NCBI GenBank assembly: GCA_964020975.1
Contig: OZ026624.1
Location: forward strand, 73,841,971 to 73,905,970
Direction of reading: 5' to 3'
Length of the DNA stretch: 64,000 nt
Source: Hermodice carunculata
Taxonomy: Eukaryota > Annelida > Polychaeta > Eunicida > Amphinomidae
Positions within the stretch are counted from its first letter, which is position 1. Each line of letters opens with the position of its first letter. Positions 20,601-33,458 of this stretch are shown here, in pieces. A program made the position numbers and the translations under genes. The notes under the pieces are model-generated. The model saw only the letters and a program-made list of their open reading frames with translations. It was not told where the DNA came from and did no database searches.

Positions 20601-21500
20601 ATATTACCTTTGTGTCTGGCAAAGCAATTGCTATAGAAAGTGCTCTTAACTTGTTTAATATTATTCTTAAGAATATTATTATATGTGTGTAAATTGGTTT
20701 TGTGCTGATCATATTCCTCTGAGTTAATGGGAGTCTTTTTCAGTTCTTTATATAATTCCCAAATGTCAGATTTATTATAAATATCTAAAGTTTTATAGTT
20801 GAAACTGTCTCTTAAATACATAGCTAAACCACCATGAGTAGAACAAATATAGCCTTGACTAATTAAATTGTAACCTTCTAGCTGAAAACGAGATACATCC
20901 ATCAAGTCTGACTGCCAAGTTTCCTGAATATACATATTGCACTAGGAGGGCAGTCATTGTTTGCTAATAGGTCAATTAAGATTCTGATTTGATCAAATTT
21001 GGCATTAAGAGAGGCACATTTAAGGCTCAATATTGTGAACTGATTATCTTTTGCTTGAAATGTATCAATCAATTCATCTAAATTTAGATAAGGGGAAATA
21101 CACAGAATGTCTGGCTCTGCAGTTACGTCGTTATCTTCATTATTGTCTAGGACTGAGAGTTTGTGTGTGAAGGAATTCGATGCCAGCCCTCCATATTGCA
21201 GCAAAATGTCTTGGTTATTCACACCGGGATATGAAAGAAGTCTTACAGCTAACTAGGTGAGAGGAAAGATAAGTGCCGAAAACGGCATTAATATTGTCCT
21301 TTTGTTTCCTGACTGTACGGTAGAGAACGATGTTATTTATGCGGAGTCTTGATTTTGACGAAATAAAACTGAATGTTTGACAACAGAGACAGAATAGTAG
21401 GCCTACAAACATGAAACAGCTGACCAAATCGCTGCCCGCTGCAAGTCTTGTGACTCGCAAGATATGTTGAGATAGTAACCTCGGCTTCATGCAAATTGCA
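17689..21500 (-). mobile_element. CR1/Jockey-like LINE in left arm
   Basis: Minus strand, 5' end near 21,500. Contents: an N-terminal open stretch of unknown role (21,215-21,490), APE endonuclease start (ILSLKCASLNAKFDQI near 21,000-21,050; QETWQSDLMDV near 20,895-20,930), RT with VIPLFKKGD and NYRPISLLSSF (20,100-20,180), LSKAFDTLDHHIL (about 19,870-19,910), VPQGSILGPLL (about 19,715-19,750) and YADDTTLYST (about 19,625-19,655). The C-terminal part (17,938-18,423) ends with NCYVCNTP. The 3' end has AATAAA-like sequence and a short (GTCTGA)n tail at about 17,690-17,703. Relative to the right-arm copy it lacks about 694 bp of the endonuclease region and holds an 897-bp insertion at 18,408-19,304. 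Several stops and frameshifts make it inactive. Confidence 0.85.
18408..19304. mobile_element. 897-bp insertion with 405-bp direct terminal repeats
   Basis: Present in the left LINE and absent at the same site of the right-arm LINE. Structure A-B-A: about 405 bp (18,408-18,812), an 87-bp middle (18,813-18,899) and the same 405 bp again (18,900-19,304), the two repeats about 98% alike by eye. A GAA triplet flanks both sides, compatible with a 3-bp target duplication. It has no coding capacity. The shape recalls a miniature terminal-repeat retrotransposon, but the repeat ends are not TG...CA, so a partially tandem-duplicated non-autonomous element is equally possible. Confidence 0.7.
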
Positions 21501-22354
21501 ATGTGTCACCGAGGGAAGACCAAACTTCAAAACTGTCTATATATGAAAAAGAGACATTGGAGTATTGAAACAAAAAAAAAACAAAAACAAAAAACTGGAA
21601 ATAACGTTGTTACGGCTGTTTATTGATGTGATTGGCCAAGAATTGATTGACAACCGCACCAAATGTTAAGGGACGATGTTTACCACGTTTTGTACAAATA
21701 TCAGCTCAAATGGAGCAAACGTTATTGTTTCAGAGGCAAATGATCAACATCAAAGGCCTTTGAAGCTTGTTTTCTCAGAAAGGATAATAGGACGAGAACC
21801 CCTCTTAAGAAAGGTTATTCAAAGAAAACGGCTGGGCAAAATTTAATCCGCTTAACCGCTTTTGATTCTGGAGTGTCTGAGCTGCAAAATTATTCAGCGA
21901 TTTTCTAAATTTTACTTTGCTCTTTTTTCATGAAAGGAAGAAAATGAACATCCTGGAAATTAAAGGGAAAATTGAAACGTCAAACTTTGAGGATGGATAT
22001 CAGAAAAACTAAACCAAACATAAAGATTCGCAGGGTATTTTTTTGTAGCCAATATGTTAGGATTAAGATGCAAGTGTAACCATGATTTTATCACAAATAA
22101 TTAGTGACTTATGTGATATTTATGGGGTAGATGCTTTTCAGTCAATTGTCAAGTGTTTATTCAACAATTAACATCACAGACACCCAAATACGGTACGTAT
22201 AAATTCTTTGGAGTATGACGATTACACTCACATATGATATGTTATCCTAATGCAAATGCATTTTGAGCTAGGATTGATGAAAGTGGGATTTATTTTGAAA
22301 TCATAATTCATAATTCGTAATTATGCTAATGTGGAATCAGGAGGGCCAATATAC

Positions 22355-22462
<108 letters not shown>

Positions 22463-23236
22463 CGGCGGCAAGAATGTTGATAATATTGACCAAGCATGTT
22501 CAAACATTAAGTTGTTCAAGTCCTACACTTCATTTTTAGCAAATGTTTCTCACTACATCTAGGGCCAGCTGAGCATGGGTCCATTTTGGTCCTGTTGTTA
22601 CTTTATAGAATGCGAAAATGCTTTACATTTGATGATTTACTGTTAAATTAACTTTTGCAAAGACTTATCGCATAGTTCTGATTGATGCAGAGTACACATC
22701 TTTTAACAGGGACAGAAATGATATATATTTTATATATATGTCAACTTGTTTACCTAAGTGCTGGGTTTTTAGGACTCCTCGTGCAGATTATGACCTTAAT
22801 ATCTAATATAGCCTGCAATCTACTTGCCAAAGAGGATTATACTGCATGTATTTCCACTAACTGAATCATTCTTCACTGAAACAGCCATTCGAATTCGGGC
22901 GAAGTTTTTCATTTTATTTAATACAAAGAGAAACTTAACAAACCTAATTCTGTAAGCCCATGTACCGTTTGAACACTATCAAATTCGATACTCTATGAGC
23001 AAAGTCTTATTCCGTACCATTTACTGAAAAACTGCATAGTTCTAAATCATAATCAAATCAGCGGGTGAGGGAAAAGCAATTATATATTACGGCCATTCAT
23101 TAAAGGTTACCAGGCGACAGGCAAACAAACATCCGCTTTTGAACGTGATAAGTTTGGATATGGTACAGGAAAAGTTTGTCATCAAGGAATGTTCATTCCA
23201 GACGACTAAAATCCAAGCTCTTTGGAGAAAATTTGC

Positions 23237-23331
23237 CACACACACACACACACATAGATACATACATACATACATACATACATACATACATACATACATA
23301 CATACATACATACATACATACATACATACAT
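23237..23331. repeat. (CA)n then (CATA)n microsatellite
   Basis: A short CA run (23,237-23,253) passes into about 18 copies of a CATA tetranucleotide. Confidence 0.95.
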
Positions 23332-23567
23332 GTATGGGTGGGTGGATGTGGTGTGAGTTTGAGGGTTTCTCCGCGTGGGTGGATGCCGCACAAAGCTTAC
23401 TACACATGCTGTTGAAAAATAAATTGTCCTTACGAGAGTCTTATGCTCACTTCAGACATATCTGAGGCCCAATGTAAAATACCATATTCATATTTGCTTT
23501 GCATACATGGATATTGAAATGGTCTAAAATTCTTTGTCACGGTTTGGGTTAGATCTACCTACCTGCG

Positions 23568-23569
<2 letters not shown>

Positions 23570-23610
<41 letters not shown>
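23570..23610. repeat. (TA)n microsatellite
   Basis: About 20 TA dinucleotides. Confidence 0.9.
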
Positions 23611-23612
<2 letters not shown>

Positions 23613-24689
23613 CGATCCATCACTGATATTCCCTTAATTTAAAGGAAGTTAAATGTCAAAAAATTCTAAGGACGTTCGTCACGTTGTCAAAACCATGTTG
23701 CAAGTACTGAGATAAAGCTACCTGTTGCAGCGTTGCGGAAAAAAATGATTTCTGTGATTGAATTGACACAAAAAAATAGAAGTGTTTGGTGACACAGCCT
23801 TAAGATACAGGTACAAAAATTATTTCCGTTATTACTTACTATCGTGTTACAAACTTTGATTTTGATCACGCTTAGACACACCAAAGTTAATTCTAAATTA
23901 TCTTTAGTCAGTGGAACCAATTATAATGGTGTCGACATGCAAATTCATCGGATATAAGCTTGCAAAACTTATATCACTGGGAACACACTTTGCCTGGATG
24001 TCACATGATATATTTTGACCCATCAGATATACCTGGAGGTATCAGTTACTCTAGTTTGATTAATTATAATTATAGTATGCTAGGGCATTCCTTTGTAGAG
24101 ACTCTGGCATTATTTGATCCTTTTATTCGCAAGATTGGCCTACAAGGACCTCGATGGCCTGTTCCTTGTGCTCATCTGCAACCCCTGCTCCCTGCACGTG
24201 CTCACTGACAGGCTATGACAACCATATGTAACTTTGGATGCACAGATGTCTGCAGTGTAACGCAAAAAATTTCCGCTGGCAAAGGGAACACACCATCATT
24301 ACATATTGCTCATTTCCTTTTCTTCCTATGACAGCTGATTGAAAAGAAAAACCTATTAAAATATTTGCTGTGTCACATCCACTTGAAAGGGTGGATGGGT
24401 GAATTGCATTTTACTGGTTTCCATGTTACATTTAATTGAACTTGAAAATAATGCAACACTAGTACTGGGCCAACGACCCCTATTATCCGCCAATAATGTT
24501 CATTTGATGAAAACACCATTGAAATGACAACCCAGGGTCTAGACAGCAAGGAATCTTGGCTGCCTTAAAACTGCCAAACCCATTGATTATACGCCGGCTC
24601 ATTACCAACTCCTGTTTCACGGCTACATGCATACTATCTTAGCCGATGGCAAATGAATAAATATGCCATATACTTTACGGAACCGCGTC

Positions 24690-24958
24690 ATGTATGTATG
24701 TATGTATGTATGTATGTATGTATGTATGTATGTATGTATGTATGTATGTATGTATGTATGTATGTATGGTGATGAAAACTAACGCACACTGAATCTAAGG
24801 CCTAAAGACTTAACCCATTCCCGTGTATGTATGTATGTATGTATGTATGTATGTATGTATGTATGTATGTATGTATGTATGTATATATGTATTTGTGTGT
24901 GTATGTATGTATATATGTATGTATGTACGTATGTATGTATGTATATATGAATGTATAG
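24690..24958. repeat. Two (TATG)n blocks
   Basis: TATG tetranucleotide runs at 24,690-24,768 and, more impure, 24,823-24,958, separated by about 55 bp of unique sequence. Confidence 0.9.
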
Positions 24959-27249
24959 TAATAAAGGAGCATCACACTCATACTCTTTGTGAATGCGACA
25001 GATTTCAGGACTTGAATCTATGTTCAAGCAACATTCACTCATTGTTCACACATAAGGTTTGCGTTGTTGTGTTCCGTCGTAGGTATAACAGTTGGTTTCT
25101 CTTGTTAACGTAATACAGACAGGCTGAAAAGTAATTATGAATTAAAATTACAACGGTACTCATGGTCGTATGATGCATTGATCGAGGATTTTCCGATAAA
25201 ATCAAACGATAAAGAGATAAGGTAGTATTGGAAAACAAAATAAGACTGCTCGTAAATTGGATTCACGACAATTAAAAAATTTACCAATAATATTTCGGAT
25301 GGCTTTATCAGAGCTGATGTGTTGGAAGATGTCAATCTGAATCGTCATTCTAGGACTATAAAGGGAACATATAGGTCGAGCATTTCCGTTTAATGGTTGC
25401 CTCTGTTTCCATGCTTACAGAATAGGCAGGCCATTGAGTGACATTTTGCATGGTTAATCAAAGAGTAGCTCGATTGACTCTTCATTCTCTTGATATGCAG
25501 TTTTAGATTATATTCCATGCAGATGTCATTATAGTATACATTCGTACGGACGGGATGTGAGACATTTGGCACCATGTCATGTAAAGTAAAAAAGACAGTG
25601 GGAGACTGTTGCAAAACAATAGGACTGACTACACCACCGAATATGTTTACAATGTGTTGTAAACTCATCACCTATGACATGTAACATATATCATTGATTG
25701 TCGCTGTGTGTTTGTTGTTTGTAATCAATAATATCTGACAAGCACTCTGAATGATTTATTTTTAAACAAACTTTTGCACATGAAATCTCCATGTGAATTT
25801 CGACTGTCACAGACTGGTGCGCTTTTCTAGACTATCATGCTGTCATAGTAACTCGAAAACTGTGGACATTGTGGGTGGGGGACTCCTCTTTGTATGTTAA
25901 GCACAATCTTTTATAAGTGTCATCAGCATACAGAGTTACCAAGAGTGCTAAAGAAAACTGGTAAACCAAAAATATTCCGGCAGTCTCATTACATCTGACC
26001 TACCATCAATGTTTTGTAAATCTTTTCAATCTGGAAAGTACAGTATGAGTTCTCTGAATCTTTTAATGATCGGGAAAAAACGGTATCTGTTATTTCACAT
26101 TTGCGCAACCTGCTGATTGATTGAAAAAGACAACACCCACGGTTCACAAGCCTGTAAGCATTATGGAAAGACATCAAGAGAGGACAAACGATTCTTTGCA
26201 TGACTGAGCATTGATAGTACATGTTGTATTACCAAGCTTTGGCAAATGACAGTAACGTTATTGATAATACTAACAGTGGTTAATCAGACACTGATTTGGC
26301 ATGCGGTTTAGACTGAACTTCAAGTCATCATGATTTACCAGCAAACTATAAATTTGGTTACTCCAAAAGATCATTACGTGGTCTCTAATATTAGTTTACT
26401 GGGAATTAACGTCTCGCAGAGGGAAGTTAAATTAAACGACCCGAGTGTTCCAAGCCAGAATGATTTCTAAGTACACTCCACTTTTTGTACGGCTATAGAG
26501 TGCCCACAATTTTGGAGACGCCTAGCGGTGACACGCCAAAGGTTTTAAGTTCAAATGTCATTGAATGTCTTCAATGTTATGAAACGGTTTCGCGATCTGC
26601 TGCCCATAATAATGCAAGGATCATATTACCAGTTCCAGCAAATTTAATCGTTAATATAAGGCGTCGATTTTTTTTATGATGGGTAACTACGAATATCAAA
26701 AAGTATATGATTTTCTGTAGGATGAATTTCCTGTCAGTTATAACATGTCCGTCGTGCCTGGATTGACGGTGATTTCAAGATTTATCAGTGGTCAGCACAA
26801 TAGGTTTAAACGTACTTTATTCCATGACAAATCAGTGGTTCCACAGAGCAGCCAGCTAGTTAACAAAGCAGTCAGTGATGGTGTGATGGAAGGGAATCGG
26901 GGAGGAGGACTGGGCCCTATATTAACCCCTATTGCTGAGAATAGACAAGGAAACAGAACAAATAATACACAACAAAGCCCGGCGCTTTCCCAAACTACGT
27001 GGTTCTATTTTTATTGGAGCAGAGTGTTGCACCGAGCCAACAAATCTAAAGAAAACACTACAGTTCGACAAAACAGACAGAAGGGCTGGCAGCATGCAAC
27101 TAAATCATCCATATCATGGGACTCCGTCCATACAGCGATAGGCGGGGTCACGTGCCAATGTTGTTACTAAAAATCATACAAAATGTGTGTCGCTGTGACA
27201 CTTTACCTTTAAAACACAATTCATGTCATGGCATCTCCCTCAAATGTTT

Positions 27250-28725
27250 AGTTTCACAATTTATTCTTGACTGAAGGAAAGACAATTTTGTTTTCCTCAA
27301 AGGAGCAATTTGTTGATCCAAATAAAATTGTTTCTACAGTAAATGTACGAAAATCTGAAAGGAATGTATGTAAGCTATCTCTTTGGATTGTATAGATTGG
27401 AAAAATGAAAAAATAATGCCAAGTATATTCTGCACCTTGCCCACAGCGACGATTCGGGGATTCACATAAACCAATGGCATGTAGGTAAGCATTCAATTGA
27501 CAGTGGCCTTTACTGAGCCTTGTTTGAATGACAGCCGGGTATCTTCTTCCAACATAGTATAATTTGGTCTCTTTAATTGAGCAAGCGACTTTCGAATCTA
27601 TGTGTTTCTTGACTTCATCTCAAGAAGAGTTTCGAATGTTAAGCGAGAGCTGGTTCCAAGCTCTCCCGGTGCTGGGGACAAATGTATTGTTAAATAGATC
27701 TGTTCTGGCTCTAAAATGAGGAAGGTTTTTCAGCTGACTTGTATTTTTTCTGATCTGGTTTTGATCGGAAAAAATAGTCCCACTTACATATTGAGTGGTA
27801 AATTGTGAGTAATTTTGTACATTTGGATTGACTTGTTAATCTATCGGCGTTTTGGCAACGTTTGAAAACCCGTTTCATCGTATAATTTATTATTAGGAGT
27901 AGTTAGCATAGCATCAGAGATGACACGTACGGCAGTCAGTTGAATGTGTTCTAATATTTGTGAGTCTCCCTGTGTGCAGCCATCCCAGACCACGCTATCG
28001 TACTCCATTAGTGGTCAAACGATTGATTTGTATATTATTTCAAGAGTTTCTCTGTCTAGTAAGTACTGTAAACATTTCATGACACTTAGTTGTTTGGAGG
28101 CTCTAGCAATAATAAGATCAATGTGATTGCTCCAACGGAGGTGTGATCGTTCCATCAGAGGTTGTATCGCCGTATTATCCCAAGTTGGTCATGTTGATCG
28201 ACGTTTTCTAATTGATGATTCTGGAAACTTCAGGGAGGTTAAAAGACTTCATTTCTCTTCCGAGATACTGACATAGCATCCGTTTTCAGGGCATTGAATG
28301 TCACCATCCAATCTGCTTACCAAGAGTCGACAGAGGAGAGGTCCTCGTTTAAAATGTCTGCAGTTAGGTGGGGATTATACACAGTAACATATGAAGATGT
28401 GTCGTCAGTGAAAAGTTTGATTTTGGAGTAAATGATGTCAACTTTATCATAATAAATATCAGAAATAACAGAGGACCTAAAAACAGAACCCCGAGGGACA
28501 CCAGCATTGATAGTACCTCCAAGGAGAGGTTTTACCGTTAATAACGACTCTTTGCAGACGATTTGAGAGACTTTTTTTTAACTATTACAGTAAGAAGTGC
28601 GAGCTTCCGCTGCGTTCGAGTTTGAAGAGCAAGCCTTGGTGCCATACTCAATGAAACGCTTTGCCGATGTCCAAAAAGACTACTCGGACCTCTTTTTGGA
28701 GATCAACAGCGAGAGAAAGTTCGGG
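27250..28725 (-). mobile_element. LINE RT and C-terminal fragment
   Basis: Minus strand. RT pieces run from about 28,720 (EVRVVFLDIGKAF, AKRFIEYGTKA) through GVPRGSVLGPLLFLIFI (about 28,440-28,510), HIDLIIARASKQLSVMKCLQ (about 28,060-28,125) and MEYDSVVWDGCTQG (about 27,965-28,005) to FRARTDLFNNTFVPSTGRAW (about 27,660-27,720). The last part (27,254-27,496) has AYLHAIGLCESPNRRCGQG and a histidine/cysteine-type ending, then ILFGSTN. This order is characteristic of the C-terminal half of Jockey/CR1-like ORF2. The endonuclease part is absent and the reading frame is broken many times, so this is an old 5'-truncated copy. Confidence 0.8.
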
Positions 28726-30574
28726 ACAAAGCGATAGAAGTTGATTAATAGTTGAGTCTCTGGGCACATTTGTATATTCATTTTTAAATTTGGTTAAGTT
28801 TGGCGGGTGTTTTGGCTTTATATGTATATTTATTCCCTCAATAGCGTTACGTTTTTGTTGCTTTGATGTTTTCTTTTGTTATTTAGATTCCTTTGCAATG
28901 TTTTCTTGAGTTTGAATCATGTTTCTGGCCAAAGTAGATCGTACTCAGTCAAATTTTTTTGTGTCGCTGTTTTATTTGTAAAAACAACATCATAACAGTT
29001 ATGAACAGTTGCAATTACATATTTGTCACTTCAAGGTGTTTAAATACGGCTGGATTTGATTCTTATTTTGATTCATTAACGTATATAAATAGGGTTTATT
29101 CATTATTTTTTGTGTTGTTGCTGTTCAATTGTTGGCATGTTATGAGATATTAGTTTATGAAAGATGAAGTTTTGGTCTTAAGCCAGCTATATATATAGGA
29201 TTTTGTCTACGATACAGAGCAATTTCCTGTGTCATGATGTCATACGATATCGGGCCAAATCGGTTTTAGTCGGGGCAAACCGGCCCGTAAAAAATCGTAA
29301 CTGAAGTACCGAAATTATATCATATTTACCTGCGATCAGTTGCTATGTAGCCGATCGTGCATTCACTGTGCTATGCTTCCTGCCCATATCACTTCAAATA
29401 GCATTCAGTGAATATATCATATAACTTAGTCCTTTATTGAATAAATGTGTGTTTATGTCTTACTGCTGACATACAATTAAAATATACAATCAGGTCTTTA
29501 ACAACTGTTCATATTCATTTACATCAAATTATGCTTCTCTAAAATACCTGCATTAAAAACATAGTTTGAATTTATTAAATCACTAGGGTAAGTAGAACTA
29601 CTGCAGTCATATCCTCATTGATAGTTTCGCTATTTTTCTCAATAAACAAATGGAATGTTGTGCAGTGCGGTCACACGAAGCAAGGGAATGAGTAAATATC
29701 TGGTGCAAATATCACAATAGCCAATGATAATGCACGACGCATTTGATCAATAATGCAGCACTGGTCACAGTTAGGTAGCATAATGTGCTCACCCAACACA
29801 AAGGACTGTATTACACAATACAGGTAAACCCCTTGTGACCTAATATGGCGGAGGCAGTCAGATTAGATGTTTTTAAATAAATGAAATCGCTTAGGGGTAT
29901 CGCAGAACGGTCGCAATAGTTAGGAAGTCGCATAACAGAGGGGTGCAAAAGAGTAGTTTACAGTTCAAGCCAAAATTTGCCAATTATTGTTTACATCAGT
30001 AGAGGGTCGAGAAGGAAATATTTGGCAAACGTTTTCCAGGAGAAGATTACTTGTCCCTAGGTAAGGGGGGTGCTAGAGCTGCCCGTAACTCGGGGGAGGA
30101 TGGTCGGGGGGGGGGGGTGTTGCTAGAAGCATCTGAATTGGGGATGTGTTTTCTTGTAGAGGTTCAGCAAACAGGTTAGGGTGCACCCTCTGGAAGGGTA
30201 TGTATACTGCATATCCTTTTGCAATCACGCATGATAGTATTAGAAGCATCTTGTTCAAACATCTTCTTTTAAATGTCCTTCATCTTATCAAAAATAGATT
30301 CTGCTAAGAGTTAATAACCATTTTAAACAAATCTGCCGTTTGATTTTGCCTTGCCGTAGTTACGATCTCCGATTATATGCAAATAGCACCAATTCTGCTT
30401 TTTTCTGCAAGACTATTATCACTTTCGAACATGCTATAAAATCTGCGACAAAGCATGACTTGCTGCGATACGATAAACCACAGATAATCGTTGCATAGAA
30501 TCGCCTCAAATTTGAAACAATATCGCATACTGTATAACCGCCTTTACACGGTTATCGAAATTGTATTATCCAAC
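28726..30574. other. Non-coding spacer, nothing recognised
   Basis: AT-rich sequence with a G-rich run near 30,066-30,118 and no supported gene. Short open frames at 28,959-29,153 and 30,073-30,258 have no recognisable motif. Confidence 0.5.
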
Positions 30575-31985
30575 AAATCACAAAACCCATGGTTTGCGTA
30601 CAAACCCTGGGTTTTGTCAATTGCTTCATCACGCTTTTGTTATTTCATTTATAAACAAAACCCGGCGTTTCATTACAAAATCTTGGGTTTTCTAGTGATA
30701 TCTCATGGTTTTGTGCTTGCAATTTCAATAATACAGGAAACCCTCAGTTTTGTATCTGTTCAAAATCCTGAGTTTTTTAAGGTTAAAAACAAAAGCCAGG
30801 TTTTCCTAAATTTCTTTATGCGGTAAATATGTATACAGCAACCAATCAGCGAGATGAATTCATTCCCTGTGTAGATCCTGTCCAGTGCATTGAAGTTATT
30901 TCATGCACAAAATAGAGTTCTGTCGCAAAATCTAGGGGGTTTTTTGCACAAACCCCAGCATTTTATTACAAAGCCCAGGGTTTTGTATCAAAACTCAGCG
31001 CTTTATAACAGCACCCAGGGTTTGTAACCCAGCTGGTAGTCTCAAGAATGAGTGTGCTGGTTGGATTCTCACAAAACCCAACGTTTTGTTCCTCAAATTA
31101 CAACTAACCAATCCCAAGTTTTTGTGTAGTCATAATACCAAGGGCTTTGTAAGGTTTCAAAACCCATTGTTTGGCTCTGTTATTTCAAAATTCACAAACC
31201 CCAGGGTCTTGTGCAAAAACCATGACATTTGTCTGGAGATGGTGGAGGCAGCGACTTTGATTCACAAAACTCAGTGAATCGGAAGAAGCATGCAGCTGTA
31301 TGATTTGCTCAATTATTTTTTATTCTGTACAAAACCCAAGGTTTTTTTGTAACAAAACCTTGGGGTTTTGTTCACAATAATCAGGGTTTTTATAACTCGT
31401 GGTTTTGTAAAGAACCCCTCTAGCGTTTTATAACAAAATGGCATGAAACCCTGTGTTTCCTAAATGACACTATGAAAGTTGTCCTTTTCATTAATTCTCA
31501 AGACCCTCACGTTCACGAAACCCTGGGTTTTGTAGCAAAACCTTGAGTTTTGCTAATAAAAGCATAGGTTTTATCACAAAACTGTGGATTTCGTTAGGAA
31601 AACCCTAGGTCTTGTTACGATACTTTCGGTTTTGCTTAGTTAATTAATTTTGATATGATTTTGGACAAAACCCTGGGTTTCGCGACAAAATTGTGGGTTT
31701 TGTGTACAAAACCGTGGGTTTCATAGACCAAACTCGGGGTTTAGGTAAAAAAAACCGTGGGTTTTGAACAAAATCTTGAGCACAAAGCCCACAATTTTAG
31801 AGCAACACTCTGAGTTTTGATCACAAAACCCTCGGTTTTGCCAAATAACCTTGGGTTTTGTAACATTTTGAAATAACAGGATAAAACCCGGGGTTTTGTG
31901 AGATTGCAAAACTCAGGGTTTTGTGACGTCACAAATCCCATGGTTTTGGAAAAAGTGCAATACCCAGGGTTTTGTAACCAACCAA
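30575..31985. repeat. Field of short palindromes near CAAAACCCWGGGTTTTG, block 1
   Basis: An imperfect palindrome of about 17 bp, consensus CAAAACCCWGGGTTTTG, recurs every 25-60 bp in both whole and degraded form. Clear examples lie near 30,580, 30,601, 31,075, 31,328, 31,350, 31,515, 31,665, 31,690, 31,905 and 31,960. The spacers are unrelated to each other, so this is not an ordinary tandem satellite. Because the unit is self-complementary, open frames on both strands repeat words such as NPGFC or KPRVL, which are by-products. Confidence 0.8.
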
Positions 31986-32030
31986 TCATGACAGCTGTTA
32001 CTTGGTAGGCGTTGCTAGGCTTCTCAACTT

Positions 32031-32290
32031 AGGGGGCGGTCATTATTCACCAGAAAGGGGGGGGGGGGGGCTCGGGATATTGGGATGCCGTATCATCATA
32101 GTTTTTGTGCCCCCCTCGCCCCCGAAACATCGACAAAAATTTGCGCCCCCCCTAGCCTTATACTGGTTATTGTTGTATAACTTTGTTATAAATTGATTCA
32201 CAATTTGATGACCCCCCACCAGGGGGACAGTTTAGTGATCCCTCCAATATCCCTATGACCCCCCCCCCTGGTAATTAATGACCTCCCCTT
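32031..32290. mobile_element. MITE-like element with G-rich terminal inverted repeats
   Basis: The left end reads GGGGGCGGTCATTATTCACCA (32,032-32,052) and the right end is its imperfect reverse complement (TGGTAATTAATGACCTCCCC, 32,271-32,289); runs of G/C follow inside each end. About 260 bp, no coding capacity. The flanks contain TTA/TTTA, a possible short target duplication. This is the form of a non-autonomous DNA transposon. Confidence 0.65.
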
Positions 32291-32702
32291 TAAAAAAAAG
32301 CACCAAACTACCATTGGTTCAGTTTTTGTGATCATTAACGTTATTATTGGTTACCACGCGCATTGTCTACCTCTATGCGAGACGATGAAATATATGTTGT
32401 GTATTAATTAAGGAACGAGAGGGCGTGCATTCAGTGTTCAAAATATTCCACACGGAGTGGATTATTTTTAAGACTGAATGCACAGCCTCGAGTTTTTTTA
32501 CTTTGCTTAAAACACTTTATCCGTTGCAAATAATTAATTTTATAGCACGATATATGATGAAGCCCTGGAAATTTAAATGATTTAGTTAGCGATTTTGGTC
32601 CGATTTTTCAACCATTATTGTCTAAATATTCAACAATTATTGGTTGCAGTCATCCTAAATGTGACAGAGTAAACAAAGCCGGGTGGTCTGACAACTGTGA
32701 AA

Positions 32703-33458
32703 CATAAGACAGAAGCCAAACTGAATCACTATAAGCTAGCGTGGCCACATGCATAACCTGTCGGATAAATGCGGATCAAGAGATGACTCGATCCGATAAT
32801 TATCACCACGATGTGAAGTGGCAGTCGTTTTGTAATAAACGGTCACATCACTGCAGTTAGCTGCACAACGTAGCGTAGGTTCTAACTATGTTGTAGATCA
32901 CAGGCCTTATAACCCTAAAACTCAAGGGCCGGCCGCACGGTTCCAGAAACTCAAAATAATCAGTCCTAATCTATTTATTTCTTTAAAAGCCATATACGGT
33001 AAACATCCTACATGTTTTCTCTTGTAGAACTTACACTGTGAGCTCATAAAGTGCACACAGTAATCAAATACACGATGTGACATAAGACAGAAGCCAAACT
33101 GAATCACTATAAGCTAGCGTGGCCACATGCATAACCTGTCGGATAAATGCGGATCAAGAGATGACTCGATCCGATAATTATCACCACGATGTGAAGTGGC
33201 AGTCGTTTTGTAATTAACGGTCACATCACTGCAGCTAGCTGCACAACGTAGCGTAGGTTCTAACTATGTTGTAGATCACAGGCCTTATAACCCTAAAACT
33301 CAAGGGCCGGCCGCACGGTTCCAGAAACTCAAAATAATCAGTCCTAATCTATTTATTTCTTTAAAAGCCATATACGGTAAACATCCTACATGTTTTCTCT
33401 TGTAGAACTTACACTGTGAGCTCATAAAGTGCACACAGTAATCAAATACACGATGTTT
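32703..33458. repeat. 378-bp tandem duplication
   Basis: Two adjacent copies (32,703-33,080 and 33,081-33,458) of a 378-bp unit that starts CATAAGACAGAAGCC and ends ATACACGATGT. They differ at only a few positions, so the duplication is recent. On the minus strand each unit holds the same open stretch (VFDYCVHFMSSQCKFYKRKH, ending WNRAAGP, stop near 32,922 and 33,300), which I do not recognise. Confidence 0.9.

Noticed and set aside
23087-23465. Open frames rich in YIHTYIHT or MYVCMYVC, also at 24,779-25,113 and 48,945-49,460
   Set aside because: They are translations of CATA/TATG tetranucleotide repeats, which are open in several frames on both strands.
24961-25030. Possible zinc-knuckle-like end of a LINE (HTLCECDRFQDL)
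   Set aside because: Only about a dozen residues look right and no RT sequence precedes it, as the upstream DNA is microsatellite.
26745-27170. 141-aa open frame and its overlapping 69-aa frame (RIDKETEQIIHNKARRFPKLRG)
   Set aside because: A faint resemblance to the linker before the RT of LINEs, but without any catalytic motif nearby on the same strand; too weak to annotate.
31721-31989. Proteins with repeated NPGFC/KPRVL-type words, also at 33,631-33,918
   Set aside because: They arise from the repeated palindromic DNA motif, which reads similarly on both strands; no start, splice or domain support.
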